The notes below the pieces were generated by a model, which searched no databases, was not told the DNA's origin, and worked only from the letters and a program-made list of their open reading frames with translations. The position numbers were made by a program, and so were the translations under genes. This document shows, piece by piece, positions 20,426 through 30,570 of a DNA stretch of 36,358 nt. Positions within the stretch are counted from its first letter, which is position 1. Every line of letters starts with the position of its first letter. Source of the DNA: Nemertoderma westbladi (lineage: Eukaryota > Xenacoelomorpha > Nemertodermatida > Nemertodermatidae); the NCBI GenBank assembly GCA_032718475.1, contig JAUCBJ010003327.1, forward strand, positions 1 to 36,358. Direction: 5' to 3'.

Positions 20426-21930
20426 TCCCGGCTTTCATCCTTGTAAACAAAAAGTGGAGAAACAGCATGATTAACTTCCAGGCATACAGCTCGTTCATCC
20501 TAATTGGTTCAGACCACAGAATTGTGACTGCAGAGATCAGACTCAGTTTGAGAGCCAGCAAACCCAGGACAAGCAAGCAAATGAACTATGACTGGGAGAA
20601 ACTCAGAACTGACAATGCTGTAAAGGATGCTTACACAGAAGAAGTCCAAAACCGCTTTGAAGCACTTCAGTCAATGGATGAAGACCAGTCCACCGATTCA
20701 CTATACCAGAATATAATAACAGCCCACAAGGAATCAGCTAAGAGGCATATCCCCCAGAAACCCAAACGAAAACAATATGTGCCATGGCAAAACTCTGAGG
20801 TTACTTGTTAGAGAGAAGATCTTAAGATAGCCTACAAAGTTAAAACCGAACAACCAACAACCGAAAACATTACCAAGGTTGAGAAAGCTAAGGACGATCT
20901 TAAATTGGCCTACAACATCAGCCAGGAAAAGTACATACAGGATAAAATTGAAGCAATTACAACTGCTCACATACAGCAACAATCAAGACTTACCTGGCAA
21001 ACTGTAAATGAGGTATCTGGTCGGAAAAGTTGTGCAAAGGGGCGCCTCAAAGCCGATAGTCCTGAAGAACGTGTTGGGAAGTGGAAAAATCACTTCAGCA
21101 ACTTGCTTGGGCAGCCACCAAACATCGAGGTCAGCCCTACAAGGAAAATATATGACAAGACACTACCTATAGAAACAGGGGACTTCACACCACCGAACTC
21201 CAAAGAAGCATTAAAAGCATGTCCAATAATAAAGCGAGTGGATTAGATGAAATCCCAGCGGAGGTATGAAAAACAGGAGTGCTAAACTAATTATTGGATG
21301 TTTGTATCCGGATGCTGAAAGGGGAAAAGCCACCACCAATTTGGACTATAGGTCAAATAAAGCCTCTCCCCAAGAAAGGTGACCTCGGTATACCAACAAA
21401 CTATCGTGGGATCTGTCTGCTTGTGGTAGCTGCCGAAATATACAACAAAATGATTCTACTGTATATAGAATTATTTGGCCTCACATAGAGAAACTACTGC
21501 GTAAGAGCCAAAACGGATTTCGACCAAATAGATCAACAATTAATAGCTCATATACTGGCGCTAAGGAGGTTGGTTGAAGGAATTTGTGGATTTCCAGAAA
21601 GCATTGTACTCCATCGACAGAGTTAAAAAGCTGGAAATACTAAGAGCTTATGGAATACCAGATGTAATTGTCGCTGGCGTTGTGTTGTTATATTGTTTAT
21701 CTCATATCTGGAGAAGCAAGTAGTCATACCAGATCTACTTTTCTGGCAACCAACTCATGGAAAGCGTAGTTGTGGACGACCTGCCATAACATATATAGAT
21801 CAACTTGAACGGGATACTGAACTTAGGAGAAACGAAATTGCGACAACTATGGAGAATCGGGAAGCCTGGAAGGATCTCATTTCCACTGTCCGAGTTCGCT
21901 CGACCTAGTAGTAGTATTAGTATATTCCAG
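20426..21930 (+). mobile_element. LINE family A remnant, 5'-truncated and internally deleted
   Basis: An APE-type non-LTR retrotransposon remnant. The order is: end of the endonuclease (VNKKWRNS, then IGSDHRIVTAEIRLSLRAS); a linker frame to 20811; after a stop, a second frame (20905-21246); RT start (SGLDEIPAEV, IKPLPKKGDLGIPTNYRGIC); QNGFRPNRSTI; a damaged motif A (KEFVDFQKALYSID); LRAYGIPDVIVAGVVLLYC. Then a jump to the C-terminal tail (DLLFWQPTHGKRSCGRPAI, EAWKDLISTVRVRST). The stop lies in a TAG-repeat tail at 21909-21930. The YxDD region is missing, and stops and frameshifts break it throughout. The short microsatellite tail suits RTE/CR1-like LINEs; I cannot fix the clade. Confidence 0.9.
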
Positions 21931-23189
21931 AAACATTGCTACTCCAGTTCCGGACGCATTGATATGGTCCTTTCATTAAAAGTTAGTGGGAAAATTAAAA
22001 TGCAGGAGTCTGGTAGTATTGAACAATACAAGTAACTAAGGCCGAAAATAATGATTTTTATTGCGTTGGGCTTGCCTAACCCCATGCCCAATGCCCCCTC
22101 GCTGCTATTATAGACCCACATACACCTTGACACATTCGCTCTGAGAGAACCGCACTTGGGCCTATTTAGCTCGACAACTTCATATAGATATATAATAATA
22201 TGTGGCGATTAACAGGCTGCGTCGACTAGGTGGTCATTGAATAGAGGTCGTTTCTGAGTCATAGCGTCGAAATATTTGCACCCACTCACTCTATTTAATA
22301 ATACAAACAACACGCATCAGCACACTATAATAAGGTGGCGCTCACAAACAAGTAGGCCTAGGTATATAAATAGTAGAACATTTTTCATACTGTAATCGAT
22401 CGAAAATGCCATATCAAATATTTTGCAATTTCGCTGGACAATGCTACGTGAAATAATGAAGGTCTACTCCCTACCAATATCTAATGTCACCAAACTGATT
22501 GAGTTATGAACAGTATCCCGGACTCCACCTGTTTGGTATTGCTATACTACTACTACTATCACTACTATCGGCATTCTGCATTAAATATATTACTCGTTCG
22601 TGGGGCCTTCGCGCTGCACGAGAGTCGAAATTAGAAAGTACATTATACTAATCTCTATTAGATATACGAAAACCGTCTTTCCTAAAATATATATGAGTGA
22701 TTGCGATGCTATCAGTTTGCGATAAACTAGTTGTAAAACAGAGGCCATTTCAGTTTGCCCTTACAGACTTTAACTATCATTTGTAAACCTTCTAACTAGG
22801 GCTATTTAAATTAAGTATGACATACACTTCTCCTTAATTACCCTTGTTGTGCTCATCTTGTTTTATCTTAAAATAATTTTCCTATACGGAGACTAACGAC
22901 CTTTATAACTATGCAAAGTCTCGAAACTGTGAGAGTAACTGCTGATTTATGGCAGATGGATACTCGTATCCACTATATAAACTCGTTGCGTTCGTTCGTT
23001 TTTTACCAATCTTCCGATTCTTTCTAAACTTTTGCCGGACTACATACGTTCCAAGTTTCGTTTAATTTCATCAAGGAATGACCGAGTTATTAGTGATCAA
23101 AAATTTACGACAGACGACGACGACAGACAACTCAGTAATGGCACCCATATGCTTAGGCTTCGCTCATTTCGTGGCTTGCCCCACATATA
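21931..23189. other. Unique stretch, no gene recognised
   Basis: Mixed composition with several short frames but no recognisable domain, splice structure or repeat array. Confidence 0.4.
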
Positions 23190-23620
23190 TATTAACAATG
23201 TTGTGCCGGCTTGTCGATAAAATTACGCCGCCACAACTCCCTATCACGCATGACATTTGTTAGATCATCCGCATCTTCAAGGCCAGTGTCCTTTAAGATG
23301 CGTCTCAAGAATGTTATGTGCTGTCCTGTCCACTATGCTTACTCACTCCATGAGGATGCCAAAGCACAAGGCTATGCACTGGCTGGTCGTCCTGACGAAA
23401 GCAATTTCCTGCAAAGCTCAGGCGGCTCCATTCAAGTGTCAAGCCAGGGGAGACAAATGAGACACCTCCAATGTTATATAGTGTCTGGTTGGAGATGTGT
23501 GCATTGTACTTGACACAATGAACCCGGCGTAGCATTCTTGTGAATGTGCCATCCAGAGATTTGGTGTCCTCAGCAGTTAGAGCCCAGCATGGACTCCCAG
23601 GAGTAGGCCTACTGGGGTTT
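23190..23620 (-). mobile_element. LINE family B 3' fragment
   Basis: Read on the minus strand from about 23598: GSPCWALTAEDTKSLDGTFT, RMLRRVHCVKYNAHIS, QTLYNIGGVSFVS, then after a frameshift VMRDRELW-like residues near 23240. This is the C-terminal region that follows the reverse transcriptase in this LINE type. Its first bases (GGGAGTCCATGCTG, 23585-23598) are the same 14 bases at which the plus-strand LINE B copy ends (34275-34288). Confidence 0.8.
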
Positions 23621-25087
23621 TACTTCTGCCATAAATAATCGAACCTTAAGGTTTCGTTTTATTCTATGAGACTTCCAAATCCTGGACAGATTATTCAATG
23701 TTACCCATACTTCCCCTTACGTATCCGAAGGTATTCTATTGACAAACTACCGGTAATGTCCGGAGATGATAATTCATACAATATTGGGGTCAAAAATTAT
23801 TAAAAGTGGTCAAACTTAAAATGGGATTTTTGTCAAAAAATCTTTCTTTCAAAACCTATAAACATATATATCATTCGAAAGCTCTTTTTAATTAGGTAAA
23901 AAATTAAAAATGTCGAAATATTTTATCGAAATTTATCGAAATAAATGTTAATAATATGTTACATTAATTTTGTTTTGCGCCATAGGTACCGGTACTTTGT
24001 TAATTAAAGGCACTTATTTTACAATGGTTCAAATCATATACATTTCAATGTACTATAAACTTAATCATTTACGAATACTTAGTGCACAGGTATAGTACTC
24101 TACTCGCCCCATTTACAAACCTCGTTACCGTTACGCTCGTTCTCTCCATTTAGTCGTCATATTGTCTATCCTATAATAAATTGAATGTAGAACAGCCCTT
24201 TCTTTCACTTTTAAACATACTGGGTGCTCAAATTAAGCACCTTTATCCTTAAATAAGAACCATCTTTAGGTGCTAATTGAACTTAAAATTAAACGCACCT
24301 TAAATTAATTAAATAGAAGATTATCGGTACATTTATTAGAAATAGTGTAAAAGTGAATATATAATTGTGTTGAAGTGGTGTATGAAAAATAGTTAAAAAT
24401 TAAAGAAATAATTGTAAAAAAATTGTGAAAAATTATCTTCATTTCCCATTTTGTGTTGTACAGGATCTATTTTTAAATAACTATTTCTAATTTGTAAAGT
24501 CACTGATCTCTGGGTAAAATGTCTGTTTTCAATACCCGGGAACCAGAGACCTATCCAGAGACCAAAAAACTGCCCGGAGAATCCAGAGATCAGTGACAAG
24601 TCTCTGTTTCAACTCTAGCTTGGATATACCAAAGTCTTTAAATGCGTTTTTTGAGTAAATTTTCCATTCATCAATCCCTGAAACTTCAGCCACGAATTCC
24701 CCATATCTCGAAAATAAATACTGGAGCTCTTACATTTTTATTGGCCTCACTTAAAAGAGAACATAATTTTAGTTAGGGACAAGTTCTTTCGACGCGCTAT
24801 TCAGGGATTATATCTAAGATAAATAACTGGCCCACTAAATTTAGGGCCTTTGCAGCGGAATTAGCCCCCCCCCCCCCACCCCCTAATAGTAAAGTTTTGT
24901 TGACGTAAAATATTTTAATTTTTCTTTAAATATATTTACGATTCCCATTGCACTTTATAAAATAACAACGCGATAAGTCGTATTATAGAGACGAAAGCTG
25001 TAAACGAAATTATAAAATAAAAACAGTAAGTAAACCGGGGTTTATGTAAATCAGCCATAAATTCCAAAGAAATCTTACGGTCGCTGC
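23621..25087. other. Unique AT-rich stretch
   Basis: No gene seen. An inverted pair GTCACTGATCTCTGG / CCAGAGATCAGTGAC lies at about 24500-24594 (15-bp arms, about 65-bp loop). A C-rich run lies at about 24866-24885. Confidence 0.4.
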
Positions 25088-25093
25088 TTTATT
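25088..25093 (-). terminator. EIF4A3: Candidate poly(A) signal of eIF4A-III
   Basis: AATAAA on the minus strand, about 165 bp past the stop codon, is a canonical signal at a reasonable distance. Confidence 0.45.
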
Positions 25094-25219
25094 GATTAAC
25101 TTCAATGGATGAAACAATGATTGTAGCCGATCTGTTAAAAAAAAACAGTTTATAATATATTTCACTATAGTTTGGTACAAACAGCTAAAACAACAAAACA
25201 AAACAAGGAAATATATCAG

Positions 25220-25220
<1 letters not shown>

Positions 25221-25250
<30 letters not shown>
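25221..25250. repeat. TTAG microsatellite
   Basis: About seven TTAG units, just downstream of the eIF4A-III stop codon, inside the likely 3' UTR. Confidence 0.9.
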
Positions 25251-25251
<1 letters not shown>

Positions 25252-25259
25252 ACGGCCTG

Positions 25260-25628
25260 TTATATTAAATCAGCTACGTTCATCGGCATCTCGTCGATTT
25301 GTGTTGAGTAATATTGTTCGATATCCCGGAGGATTCGAATATCGTCGTTCTTCACGAAGTTTATCGAGACCCCTCTCCGTCCGTAACGACCAGAGCGTCC
25401 GATACGATGGATGTAGAGTTCCCGGTTGTTCGGGAGGTCGTAGTTGATCACCAAGGACACCTGGGGGACGTCTATCCCCCGGGACCACACGTCCGTGGTT
25501 ATCAGCACCCGGGTCTCCCCGGCTCGGAACTCCTTCATTATGAGGTCGCGTTCCTTCTGCGGCATGTCGCCGTGCATCGAGGACACCGTGAAGTTGGCCT
25601 CTCGCATCTTCTCAGTCAGCCATTCCAC
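25260..25628 (-). CDS. EIF4A3: eIF4A-III, exon 3 (residues 283-404)
   Basis: The exon starts after the acceptor TTTCCAG (AG at 25629-25630) in phase 0 and runs to TAA at 25260-25262. It encodes the second half of the second RecA domain: [26 protein letters not shown] (motif V region), [20 protein letters not shown] (motif VI, Arg fingers, about residues 356-366) and the conserved C-terminus ending MPMNVADLI, typical of eIF4A-III rather than eIF4A-I/II. Two positions that are Ala in the human protein as I remember it are Ser here (S331 in VWSRG, S370 in GVSINF). The frame is unbroken. Confidence 0.95.
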   Translation of the reverse strand: MEWLTEKMREANFTVSSMHGDMPQKERDLIMKEFRAGETRVLITTDVWSRGIDVPQVSLVINYDLPNNRELYIHRIGRSGRYGRRGVSINFVKNDDIRILRDIEQYYSTQIDEMPMNVADLI

Positions 25629-25917
25629 CTGGAAATGGTATAAATATTCCTTAATATATATTGGTAACGACAGAGAATCGTAACTGGATGGCCAGCCAGG
25701 AAGATGGCTAGTCAACGTAAAAGATGCGTTACCTATCTGATCTGTGGTAACCCAAGCAAATCACACTCGGTATTATCTGTGGTAACCCAAGCAAATCACA
25801 CTCGGTATTGCCTGACTATCTGTCGATCCTTTCAACGGAAAACGGAACAGAAATATCCTCATATAGATACGTATATATGATACAAAAATTTATTTATTTA
25901 TCTTTGAATCAGTTTAC
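25629..25917 (-). other. EIF4A3: eIF4A-III intron 2 (289 bp)
   Basis: The donor AAG|GTAAAC (GT complement at 25916-25917) and the acceptor CAG|GTG are canonical. The intron holds two direct copies of about 35 bp (ATCTGTGGTAACCCAAGCAA then ATCACACTCGGTATT) side by side at about 25738-25808. Confidence 0.85.
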
Positions 25918-26167
25918 CTTCCGTTTTGTGTTGCAGAATATAACGGCCTGGGTTATCGTCAGCGTGTCGTACAGGTCGCACAGAGTATCGAACTTCCATT
26001 CCTCTTTCTCCACGGCCACAAAGAATTGTTTTATCCCTTCCAGAGTCAATTCGTCGCGTTTTACTAGAATCCTAACCGGGTCCGTCATAAACTTGTGGGT
26101 CATTTCGAGAATCTCGTGGGGGAGAGTGGCGGATACCAGTACGATCTGTGTCCCTGGTGGGAGGTAC
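25918..26167 (-). CDS. EIF4A3: eIF4A-III, exon 2 (residues 199-282)
   Basis: The acceptor is CCCCTAG|GTACCTCCC. The first base completes the split Arg codon left by exon 1, and the exon ends AAG|GTAAAC. It encodes [10 protein letters not shown], motif III SATLP, then the start of the second RecA domain ([43 protein letters not shown]). This linker and its order fit eIF4A-III. The start of the exon and its acceptor are also the first unit of a 54-bp minisatellite that runs back into intron 1. Confidence 0.95.
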
Positions 26168-26945
26168 CTAGGGGAACCAATCAAATCAGTTGGTTAAGGG
26201 AACCTGGAGGGAGGGAGGTATCTAGGGGAACCAATCAAATCAGTTGGTTAAGGGAACCTGGAGGGAGGGAGGTACCTAGGGGAACCAATCAAATCAGTTG
26301 GTTAAGGGAACCTGGAGGGAGGGAGGTACCTAGGGAAACCAATCAAATCAGTTGGTTAAGTGAACCTGGAGGGAGGGAGGTACCTAGGGGAACCAATCAA
26401 ATAAGTTGGTTAAGGGAACCTGGAGGGAGGGAGGTACCTAGGGGAACCAATCAAATCAGTTGGTTAAGGGAACCTGGAGGGAGGGAGGTACCTAGGGGAA
26501 CCAATCAAATCAGTTGCTTAAGGGAACCCGGAGGGAGGGAGGTATCTAGGGGAACCAATCAAATCAGTTGGTTAAGGGAACCTGGAGGGAGGGAGGTACC
26601 AAGGGGAACCAATCAAATCAGTTGGTTAAGGGAACCTGGAGGGAGGGAGGTACCTAGGGGAACCAATCAAATCAGTTGGTTAAGGGAACCTGGAGGGGGG
26701 GAGGTAGCTAGGGGAACCAATCAAATCAGTTGCTTAAGGGAACTCGGAGGGAGGGAGGTACCTAGGGGAACCAATCAAATCAGTTGGTTAAGGGAACCTG
26801 GAGGGAGGGAGGTACCTAGGGGAACCAATCAAATCAGTTGGTTAAAGGAACCTGGAGGGAGGGAGGGAGGTACCTAGGGGAACCAATCAAATCAGTTGGT
26901 TAAGGGAACCTGGAGGGAGGGAGGTAGGCCTACCTAGGGAGGAGA
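26159..26945 (-). repeat. 54-bp minisatellite carrying repeated 3' splice sites (about 14 units)
   Basis: Minus-strand units read TTCCCTTAACCAACTGATTTG then ATTGGTTCCCCTAGGTACCT and CCCTCC. Each contains a branch-point-like CTGAT, a short pyrimidine stretch and CCCCTAG|GTACCTCC, identical to the true exon 2 acceptor. About 14 full units plus one degenerate unit are present. In one unit (about 26608) the AG is lost (CCTTGG). On the plus strand a 260-codon frame stays open only because 54 is a multiple of 3. Confidence 0.95.
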
Positions 26946-27423
26946 ACCAATCATATTAAATTGTAATTGAAAATTATAATTTTTATTCTTAAATTGTTAC
27001 TCTTTCGAAAAAGGCGAAAAAGTAAATAAAATATTTTTGGTGGAACTTCTTTACTCTTATTACATGTATTGAAAGAGTACCGAAGTAGAAAAGGTTTGCA
27101 AGTAATTTGAGCAAAATCCACTCACACTCAAAAGTTATTGCAACTTTAGTGTTTGCCAGGCGGAGAAAATCTTTCTTAAATTTTGTTAAAATTTAAAATA
27201 TTTTTATGTCCCTAATGGGACGCTGACGCCATTCCGGCACTACGCGTTAAGTAATAAGTACAAGTTCATTGTAATTTATTCATCAGACTTGCAAAAACTT
27301 TTTGAGAAGTTATATCGTGAACAGCTCAGCGACTACGAAAACTTCTAATACCGTTTTTAGGTTTAACGGCTCGGTAGGACTACAACGGTACCGGTAGTCC
27401 GGTAGTTAAACAAAAATTAAGAA

Positions 27424-27475
27424 ACCCAGCCGGGTTCATTGTGTCAAGTACAATGAATACATCTCCTAACAGATA
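27424..27475 (+). mobile_element. LINE family B scrap
   Basis: GCCGGGTTCATTGTGTCAAG followed by TACAATG and ACATCTCC matches the stretch of the LINE B 3' fragment that encodes RRVHCVKYNAHIS. About 50 bp are recognisable, on the strand opposite to eIF4A-III. Confidence 0.65.
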
Positions 27476-27544
27476 CTAACAGGAACTGAACGCAAATCCC
27501 ATCTTGGCGAATTAATATCCCGCCTCCATGCTAAATTTTCAATT

Positions 27545-27605
27545 TATAGGGGAAGGGGCAGGAGCAGGTTACAGTGGCACGTTATTCTAACCAAAACAAT
27601 AAACT
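27545..27605 (-). repeat. Single copy related to the 68-bp repeat
   Basis: On the minus strand it reads GTTTATTGTTTTGGTTAGAA, then a stretch with CTGTAACCTGCTCC. It matches the unit tandemly repeated at 1370-2042. Confidence 0.7.
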
Positions 27606-28072
27606 AAACACAATAGAACAGGTCTGCAGGTTACAGTTTTATTTTTGATGGTAATCAGCTGTTATTTGCGTCGAATTTCCCCTGGAGAGGGATTAATTTG
27701 TATTGCGTTGAAAGTCCCCCCTATCTGCAGTCAATACTGCGAATTAATATTAATACTATGTTGAACTACAATAACTAAGTAATACTTTATCAATTAAATA
27801 TTATTGTATATGTTATGGAGTACATTATATGGCCTACACACTTTACACTTATACAGTAAACGGTTCTTAAAAATGATAAAGTTCTTTAGGCCAACCCAAC
27901 CCGGATCTCAGCGAATAATGAATTTCAACTAAATGCCATAATGCCTTTGGGGAACTGTTATACAGCACGCGGTGACAAGTTGCAAGCCATAAATCTAGAG
28001 TTACATAACCAAAACTGACACAGACAGATCAAACGCATGTACCTTCGCAACGAACAATCGTGCACAACCTAC

Positions 28073-28668
28073 CTGTATATATCGTAGATCTGCTCCTTAA
28101 ACCCCCGGTTTAACATCTCGTCCGACTCATCCAACACCAACATCTTTATACTCCGAGTGTTTAAATGTTTCCTCCGAATCATATCGAACACGCGTCCGGG
28201 CGTCCCGGACACAACGTGCTGCCCGAACTCCAATTTCCGTATATCCTCCCCTACGTTGGTACCTCCGATACACGCGTGGCACTGCACGTTCATAAAGTCC
28301 CCCAAGGCCAACACGACCTTCTGTATCTGTAGGGCTAGCTCCCGAGTCGGGGAGAGAATGAGTCCCTGGGTGTCCAGCAACTGGGTGTCGATGCTCTGCA
28401 GCAGGGCGATCGAGAAGGTTGCTGTCTTCCCGGTGCCGCTCTGGGCTTGCGCTATGACGTCACGGCCGCGCACTACGGGACGAATAGCGCGTTGTTGTAT
28501 CGCGGAGGGGCGCTCGAATCCGTAGGCGTAAACCCCGCGCAGGAGGTCTTCGCGTAGTCCCAATCGTTCGAACGTTTCTACAACATCGACGTCTTCGCTG
28601 GTATCGAACTCGATCTTTTGCAGTTGGTCCGCCGTTAGGATCTTACGGGGTCGGGTTGCAGCGTCCAT
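28073..28668 (-). CDS. EIF4A3: eIF4A-III (exon-junction-complex RNA helicase), exon 1 (residues 1-199)
   Basis: DEAD-box ATPase that clamps spliced mRNA upstream of exon junctions in the nucleus as core of the exon junction complex. The ATG at 28668 opens a 404-residue protein over three exons (596, 250 and 369 nt); the human protein is 411. Visible motifs: Q-motif region with [12 protein letters not shown] (51-62), motif I AQSGTGKT (75-82), Ia PTRELA (107-112), GG (135-136), Ib TPGR (156-159), motif II DESD (180-183). Exon 1 ends with two bases of an Arg codon. Identity to animal eIF4A-III is high and no stop or frameshift occurs, so the gene looks intact. The oddity is motif II, where Ser replaces the Ala of DEAD, along with Ser at three other usually Ala sites (106, 154, 173). 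It is GC-richer than its AT-rich surroundings. Confidence 0.95.
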
Positions 28669-30094
28669 TGTATCGCCAGTAACCGAAACCGGTAGGTTAT
28701 AGAGTTATGTACTGATGTATGGCAGTTGGCAGTACAGAAGTAGGCCTACTGCAGTTGTGCAGTACAGGCTGACAGGTGTGCAGGTCAGCCAGTTGTAAAA
28801 AGTTCATAAGTTAGAGTTTAGTGCTTTGGTTAGAATATGGAATAGCACAAATACACAAAACAATGTATGTATTTATGTAGGTAGGCTTACCGCTTACTGT
28901 CCAACATAACATATAGGTTAACTAACCACTAAAGCTTTACAGCTTTATTTCCAAGGGGGCCCTTTAAATTTAAATATCATTATTATCCAATTGGATAAAA
29001 ATACTGCCTTCCACCTTCTTACCGCCCCACCTTTTTCGATTACTATACTGTATAGGCCTACTGGTATATGTACACTGTAACAGTGTAAGGAACAGGGTTA
29101 TTTAAACAATTACAGGGAAGGGATGGCGTCACACTAACTCCCAAGGTCCAATACTCTACAACTGCTATCCAACATTTTTTAACTCCTCCAGCAAATACCA
29201 GGTTCCCATTACAGATGCGCGGGCTGAAACTAGTAACTAGTTCCTTATGTGCAATTATCTAATCCTAATCACTTTAACACCTAGAGGCAGATTGGGTGGG
29301 TAAGTGCAGTCGATATAAGACCTCATAAAAATATGAGGTCTTTAGTGCCAGGTATCAATCAGGAAGAAAGGATTATAAACAATAATACGAAATTACTCTA
29401 TAATACTGTAGTTAATATACGTAATGTACGGTAATACGTTATTTAAATTTTAAATTATAAACAGAATAAACAGTGATAATTTCATGTCACCATACTTCCT
29501 CTGACTCTGAAGTTTTTGCGGAGGTATTGTAGATATCATTGTGTTTTAAGTAAGTATTTTAAATTTGATTGATCCGTGGTTACTGTATCATTGATTCACT
29601 ATTCTGTTTATCTGCCTGTCTGTTTGTACAGCTATAGAAATCGACACGTTGCAACTTTGCTCGACGTTTTTTTGTATTTCGGAACCGGCACCCCTCCGGA
29701 CGTTGCAACATAATTTTCCAGAAATTTAACTGCATTCTGTTCTTTTTAAGGCCATTTTCAAAATGTAAAAGCATAAAAATTCATTCAACTGACCCGCCAC
29801 CTAACATACAGTAGCAGCAGTGAGTAACCTTGTAGATCTTCCCATAGGATTCACTGGGAAGAGCTATCAGCTGACGGAGTAATACATTACAAACTCACAG
29901 TTAATTGTTTGCTTATTGGCTGGGATAAAGTGAGTGAGTAAACACAACCTTGCTAAAACTTGGCAAGTAAAATACTTCTCTGCAGTGTGGGCCTACCCAC
30001 TCAGTAGCGTAATTGGCCATCTTTATTCATTTTGCATTAGCACCAGCTGGCGTTCTCATCATTGCGTCTAATGGGGGTAATATTAGTTTTAAGT
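28669..30094. other. Upstream region of eIF4A-III, no other gene seen
   Basis: Should contain the eIF4A-III promoter (reading leftwards), but I see no clear TATA box. Repeated CTGCAGT / ACTGCAG-type words lie at 28715-28790. A small perfect hairpin AGACCTCATA-aaaa-TATGAGGTCT lies at about 29318-29341. Confidence 0.4.
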
Positions 30095-30570
30095 CTATTT
30101 TTCAATCCGTTTAGGCTGAAACCAGGCAATTATCTAACATAGCATATGTTGCATCTTACGGAGTTGCAGAGTAGTCTACAGTTCCCCAGTCTAACGCTAG
30201 ATGGCTAAATCGTTGGAGATGGTAACTTGCAGACATTTAGGCTAAATGTCTGCAAGTTACCATCTCCAACTTTGTTATTTGCAATCCGTTAAGGTTGAAA
30301 CTTGGCAGTTATCTAATATAACATACGTTCCATCTTTAAGGTGATGCAGAGCTGTCTACATTTCTCCAGTCTACCGCTGGATGGCGAATCTCTGAAAGTG
30401 ACCACTTTATCCAAATTGTTATTTTCAATCCTCTTAGGTTTAAAACTTGATAGGTATCTACTACAGGCATAGGCTGTATCTTTACGGAGTCGCAGAGTCC
30501 TATGCGTTCCCCAGTCTACCGCTAGAGGGCTAAATTTCTGAAAGTGACCTCGTCCTGCAACTTTCTTATG
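30095..30570. repeat. Three diverged copies of a 144-bp tandem unit
   Basis: Units start at CAATCC near 30103, 30282 and 30426. Shared landmarks include TTAGGTTGAAAC-like words, GCAGAG, CCCCAGTCTACCGCTAGATG and GGCTAAAT. The first step is 179 bp instead of 144 because the first unit carries the palindromic insertion described at 30212-30270. Confidence 0.8.
30212..30270. repeat. Perfect 59-nt hairpin
   Basis: 29-base arms (GTTGGAGATGGTAACTTGCA continuing GACATTTAG, and its exact complement) meet at a single G (30241). Confidence 0.95.

Larger units (their letters stand above)
26168..28072 (-). other. EIF4A3: eIF4A-III intron 1 (1905 bp)
   Basis: The donor is ACAG|GTAGGT (GT complement at 28071-28072). 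Besides the minisatellite at its 3' end it holds a LINE B scrap (27424-27475, plus strand), a related copy of the 68-bp repeat (about 27545-27600, inverse orientation), and otherwise AT-rich sequence with no ORF. Confidence 0.85.

Noticed and set aside
26095-26877. 260-codon plus-strand ORF
   Set aside because: Its start overlaps eIF4A-III exon 2 on the other strand, and the rest is the 54-bp minisatellite, kept open by its length.
28157-28525. 122-codon plus-strand ORF
   Set aside because: Antisense shadow of eIF4A-III exon 1.
30212-30270. microRNA precursor
   Set aside because: Perfect 29-bp arms with a 1-base loop do not fit Drosha/Dicer substrates; a template-switch origin explains it better.
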